Below, piece by piece: positions 6,215 to 6,950 of a stretch of 6,950 nt of DNA. The DNA lies in assembly GCA_902406135.1 (NCBI GenBank), contig CABPCX010000102.1, positions 1 through 6,950 of the forward strand. Reading direction: 5' to 3'. A program made the position numbers and the translations under genes. Source of the DNA: an uncultured Eubacteriales bacterium. GTDB lineage: Bacteria > Bacillota > Clostridia > Lachnospirales > Anaerotignaceae. Positions within the stretch are counted from its first letter, which is position 1. Each line of letters opens with the position of its first letter. The notes under the pieces are model-generated. The model saw only the letters and a list, made by a program, of their open reading frames with translations. It was not told where the DNA came from and ran no database searches.

Positions 6215-6950
6215 ATGGATCGTAAAGTTGGCCAAATTACATTATATAACTACAACTATGGTTCTGCACTTCAGTGCTTTGCAACACAGCAGGTTGCTTA
6301 TGAATTGAAATATACCTGCATATTATTCAGGAAGGCCGTAAGAAATAAAATTATCAATAAGTTTTTATATTCGGTAAAGGCTGCAATTAAAATGGCTATG
6401 TATCCGTCAAATGCAAAAGAATTTGTACGTATGATGAGAGCCAAAAGAAAAACTGCTTTATCGGCGATGAAAGAGCAGGATTTTAAAGGCATACAGCAGT
6501 TTATTGATGAGGACATAAATTCCGTTGAAATGACATACGGACAGATGCGCCGTGCTGCATACAGCAGTGAGTATGATGCTTTTTTATCAGGAAGTGACCA
6601 AGTTTGGAATGGCAGCTGGTTTTTAAAGGATAAAATGTTTTTCCTCAAATTTGTACCTAAGGAAAAAAGAATTGCCTGGGCACCGAGTTTCGGTATGGAC
6701 CATATTGCGCCTTATAACTGCCGAAGATTTGCCAGAGATATTAATGAATATAAATATTTGTCAGTAAGAGAAAAGTCAGGCGTAGACATTATAAAAAATC
6801 TTACAGGACGTGATGCTATCCAGCTTTCAGACCCAGTTCTTATGCTTACCCCGGAGCAATGGAGAAGACTGTATAAAAACAGGATAACAGCTGAAAATTT
6901 TTATAAAGAGTATGTGTTTTTTTACTTTTTAAATGAACCTAGTACATATG
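6215..6950 (+). CDS. Polysaccharide pyruvyl transferase family protein, N-terminal 245 residues (3' end outside window)
   Basis: I translated this by hand from ATG 6215; the frame stays open to the window edge, giving 245 residues of a family usually about 350-400 long. It fits the PS_pyruv_trans family (CsaB/WcaK-like), whose best-known members transfer pyruvate from phosphoenolpyruvate onto a sugar to form a ketal and so give the polymer a negative charge. Matching features are the N-terminal strand followed by NYNYGSALQ (12-20) and SGSDQVWN (125-132). After these come APSFG, LSVREKSG (182-189) and DPVLMLTPEQW beginning at Asp206. A basic region (about 37-85) lies between the first strand and the core. 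No signal peptide is seen, so it is cytosolic or membrane-peripheral. It is probably co-transcribed with the flippase. Many homologues in gut Firmicutes and Bacteroidetes have no proven activity, so pyruvylation is an inference. Confidence 0.88.
   Translation, partial: MDRKVGQITLYNYNYGSALQCFATQQVAYELKYTCILFRKAVRNKIINKFLYSVKAAIKMAMYPSNAKEFVRMMRAKRKTALSAMKEQDFKGIQQFIDEDINSVEMTYGQMRRAAYSSEYDAFLSGSDQVWNGSWFLKDKMFFLKFVPKEKRIAWAPSFGMDHIAPYNCRRFARDINEYKYLSVREKSGVDIIKNLTGRDAIQLSDPVLMLTPEQWRRLYKNRITAENFYKEYVFFYFLNEPSTY

Noticed and set aside
6298..6648. 116-codon open frame on the - strand
   Set aside because: It is antisense to the pyruvyl transferase homologue, whose + strand frame is open to the window edge with family motifs and a good ribosome-binding site.

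Overview
This window looks like part of a surface-polysaccharide (capsule or exopolysaccharide) gene cluster from a low-GC Gram-positive bacterium, most likely a clostridial member of the Firmicutes (a Lachnospiraceae-like anaerobe is my best guess). The grounds are the AT-rich sequence, heavy use of ATA and AGA codons, purine-rich Shine-Dalgarno sites before most genes, and the protein families present. The organism is an inference from style; no database search was possible. All seven genes lie on the + strand and fill nearly the whole window.

Layout. At 1-435 is the C-terminal end of a type I-beta DAHP synthase (shikimate pathway), cut by the window edge. After a 172-bp gap comes a Gfo/Idh/MocA-type NAD(P)-dependent oxidoreductase (608-1789). 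A tight block follows: a GT4-type glycosyltransferase (1837-2943), which overlaps by 4 bp a left-handed beta-helix (hexapeptide-repeat) O-acyltransferase (2940-3485), then a multi-spanning Wzy-like polymerase (3525-4781). A 141-bp AT-rich gap precedes a Wzx-type flippase (4923-6191), and 23 bp later starts a polysaccharide pyruvyl transferase family protein (6215 onward) that runs off the right edge.

How the genes fit together (inference from families). The glycosyltransferase would add a sugar to a lipid-linked repeat unit. The acyltransferase and the pyruvyl-transferase homologue would decorate it, the Wzx protein would flip it across the membrane, and the Wzy-like protein would polymerise it outside. 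The initiating phosphoglycosyl transferase, the chain-length/tyrosine-kinase regulators, nucleotide-sugar synthesis genes and further glycosyltransferases expected in a full Wzx/Wzy locus are not here, so the window is an internal slice. The DAHP synthase and possibly the oxidoreductase may be flanking genes rather than members of the cluster.

I found no RNA genes, CRISPR arrays, insertion sequences, att sites or convincing intrinsic terminators. I see no evidence of a wholly new system. The points most worth a second look are the replaced Asp in the oxidoreductase catalytic motif, the acyl plus pyruvyl decoration set of an unassigned polymer, and the gap before the flippase with its perfect palindrome.
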